A stretch of 64,000 bases of DNA, taken from contig OX243825.1 in assembly GCA_945859605.1 (NCBI GenBank), positions 15,933,784-15,997,783 of the forward strand, given 5' to 3'. Position numbers and translations under genes: made by a program. The DNA is from Lumbricus rubellus (taxonomy: Eukaryota > Annelida > Clitellata > Crassiclitellata > Lumbricidae). Shown piece after piece: positions 61,950 through 64,000 of this stretch. The notes below the pieces were generated by a model. It saw nothing but the letters and a program-made list of their open reading frames with translations. It did not search any database and was not told the DNA's origin. Every line of letters begins with the position of its first letter. The first letter of the stretch is position 1.

Positions 61950-62105
61950 ATGTATGTATGTATGTATGTATGTATGTATGTATGTATGTATGTATGTATG
62001 TATGTATGTATGTATGTATGTATGTATGTATGTATGTATGTATGTATGTATATGTATGTATTATGTATGTATGTTTGTATGTATGTATGTATGTATGTAT
62101 GTATA
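61431..62105. repeat. (GTAT)n array, ~670 bp
   Basis: Near-perfect tetranucleotide array with one GTGTGT interruption at 61914-61932. The open frames across it are artefacts. Confidence 0.97.
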
Positions 62106-62665
62106 TATGTATATAATATATACATATTATGTATACATGTATATGAATAGATACATTACACGTTTCATGATGCTTTACAGAAGTCCTGAGCGTTGCTCAG
62201 ACGCAGTAACTGCTCTGCAGTGGAAGCGGCATCACTCTCCCTCCATCTCTCCTTCTCATCATCCTCATCCTCATCCTCATCAGTGGGACCCATCGCATCT
62301 CATCACAGACGACGCTGGCTCTCGTCTCCGCATCCTCCTCCTCCTCCTCCGCATCTTCATCCTCCTCCTCCTCCTCTCAGCATCATCATCATCCACAGCT
62401 GCTGCTGCTGCCATCCATCGTTGATACGTTGTCGCATCCCCATCTCTCTTCTGTCATATCGTCGACGAACTTCTGCGCTTCATCATCACTACTACACGAA
62501 ACTAGAAGATATACTGATATACTAAGCAGAAACCGATGTTGGCTTCGTGGTGGCTGACTGGCTAATTGCCGAGGCGGGTTATGGGATGTGGACGGAAGAA
62601 CAGTCTTCTCGGCCATCTCTCTCTTCTTCCCTTGTAAGTACATATAATTATATATAGGCTACTCC
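62106..62665. other. Unassigned CpG- and CTC-rich block
   Basis: TCATCCTCATCC and CTCCTCCTC runs with dispersed CpG. Short frames on both strands are low complexity; no gene is recognised, though a 5' exon or promoter cannot be excluded. Confidence 0.35.
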
Positions 62666-62930
62666 ATGATAATTGTATGCTGTATCATCAAATACCATGA
62701 TTGCCATTGTATTCTATTGCATTGTATATTTAAATTTATATAGCGCCTCTCGCAGATTCATTTTTCGGATCATGCATGCAGCTCTCAGCAGGAAAACCTT
62801 TTCACCATGATAATTATATGCTGTATCAAATACCATAATTGCCATTGTATTCTATTGCATTGCTTTTTAAAATTAAATTTATGTAGCGCCTCTCGAAGAT
62901 TTATTATTCAGATGCGATAATTATAATCAT
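62666..62930. repeat. Tandem duplication (~145-bp unit, two copies)
   Basis: Both copies read CATGATAATTRTATGCTGTATC, GCCATTGTATTCTATTGC and TTTATRTAGCGCCTCTCG, the last being a SINE 3' end. Copy starts are about 62666 and 62809. Confidence 0.8.
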
Positions 62931-63411
62931 CAGCACGAAAAACTCTTGGAAAATTAAATGCCTTCAAAGACTGAGAGGCAGATGGAAAAAATTCAATGAT
63001 GACTATAATTTATCAAACATAATAATTATTTGTAATCGTAAATGTATTTTTATTATTGTAATCGAGATTGTAAGTTTATATGGCGCCACGTCAAGAGCAG
63101 GGCACTAAACCCTTTGCTGTATATATTCAATAGGGCCCATGATGCAGAAAGTATTACTGTATCTGTTTGAAGTTTTGAACAATAATGTAGTGAACTACAA
63201 TTAGCCAGAATCATCAAAGAATAGATAGCATAGGAAATTAATAAGATGGCAACTTAATGGCAGTATAACAGTTAGCCATCTTCTGTATCATTATCATTTC
63301 ATGCTCCATTGCAAGTACGATCTCATTGCAATTAAACAACATAAAAATTATGTCATAGATGATAGAATCGAATAATAGCAATTTTAACTATAATCTGTTG
63401 TGTTAGCTAAC
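62931..63411. other. Gene-free AT-rich stretch
   Basis: Contains a SINE-tail fragment GTTTATATGGCGCCACGTC at 63074-63092; nothing else recognised. Confidence 0.45.
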
Positions 63412-63776
63412 GACATACATACATACATACATACATACATACATACATACATACATACATACATACATACATACATACATACATACATACATACATACAT
63501 ACATACATACATACATACATACATACATACATACATACATACATACATACATACATACATACATACATACATACATACATACATACATACATACATACAT
63601 ACATACATACATACATACATACATACATACATACATACATACATACATACATACATACATACATACATACATACATACATACATACATACATACATACAT
63701 ACATACATACATACATACATACATACATACATACATACATACATACATACATACATACATACATACATACATACAT
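63412..63776. repeat. (ACAT)n array, ~365 bp
   Basis: Perfect tetranucleotide array, complementary in motif to the (GTAT)n arrays at 58.4 and 61.4 kb. It abuts a (GTAA)n run. Confidence 0.97.
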
Positions 63777-64000
63777 AGTAAGTAAGTAAGTAAGCCGTAA
63801 GCCGTTTATTGACAAAGCATCAAACACGTACAAAAGAGCAGTAATCAGTACAAATTCAATGACTTTCGAGTGATCGGTGCATAAGTCAAAGGGTCAATCC
63901 AAAAAGGTCGTATGGACCCGCTGAGGCTGGATTGACCCTTCCTTTCTCAATAACATTTGGCTATTGTAAAAAAAACAGTGCAAAGCACAACATCTTACAC
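63777..64000 (-). repeat. (TAAG)n-tailed LINE-like 3' fragment, runs off the window
   Basis: AGTAAGTAAGTAAGTAAGCC, GCCGTTTATTGACAAAGC, TTCAATGACTTTCGAGTG and TGCATAAGTCAAAGGGTC match 35904-36090, including spacing. Confidence 0.65.

Overview
This is a eukaryotic, almost certainly animal, genomic window. It carries a spliced multi-exon gene with GT-AG introns, a C2H2 zinc-finger gene and dense interspersed transposons. The transposons include two non-LTR retrotransposons of the apurinic-endonuclease plus reverse-transcriptase type, hAT-, mariner- and TTAA-type DNA elements, Helitrons, and tRNA-derived SINEs with (GAAT)n or (CAT)n tails. The recurrent TAGGCCTATA sequences and very long (GTAT)n arrays suggest a marine invertebrate. 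The phylum cannot be read from the sequence alone.

Layout. 1-13 kb: gene-free, built of SINEs, hAT-like MITEs with 8-bp target duplications, Helitron ends, a mariner relic and microsatellites. 13.9-17.2 kb: a frameshifted non-LTR retrotransposon on the minus strand. 17-23 kb: MITEs, SINEs and a fold-back mariner. 23.1-25.1 kb: an intact single-exon gene for a nine-finger C2H2 protein (minus strand). 25.66-30.87 kb: a 5.2-kb DNA transposon with perfect 44-bp terminal inverted repeats. It encodes a three-exon transposase-like protein (minus strand) whose second exon holds a 171-bp coding minisatellite and is split by a 633-bp nested MITE. 33.5-49.6 kb: a 15-exon PHTF gene (plus strand; multi-pass membrane protein, reconstructed length 1025 residues). 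Its fourth intron carries an intact 3.3-kb retrotransposon bounded by an 11-bp target duplication. 49.6-64 kb: no convincing gene; MITEs, SINEs, minisatellites and three huge tetranucleotide arrays.

The two probable host genes are the zinc-finger gene and PHTF; nothing links them functionally. The rest is a record of nested transposition, and many insertions can be dated relative to each other because their target duplications survive. The most notable item is the 25.66-30.87 kb transposon. It combines perfect ends, a putative DDE/D protein of a poorly characterised family and a precisely reversible inactivating insertion. Also notable are a set of hAT-like MITEs with different termini but the same internal hairpin module, a Helitron with its empty site preserved next door, and small TTAA elements in PHTF, one of which sits on the stop codon.

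All coordinates come from reading the sequence by eye. Family assignments rest on remembered motifs and were not checked by any search.
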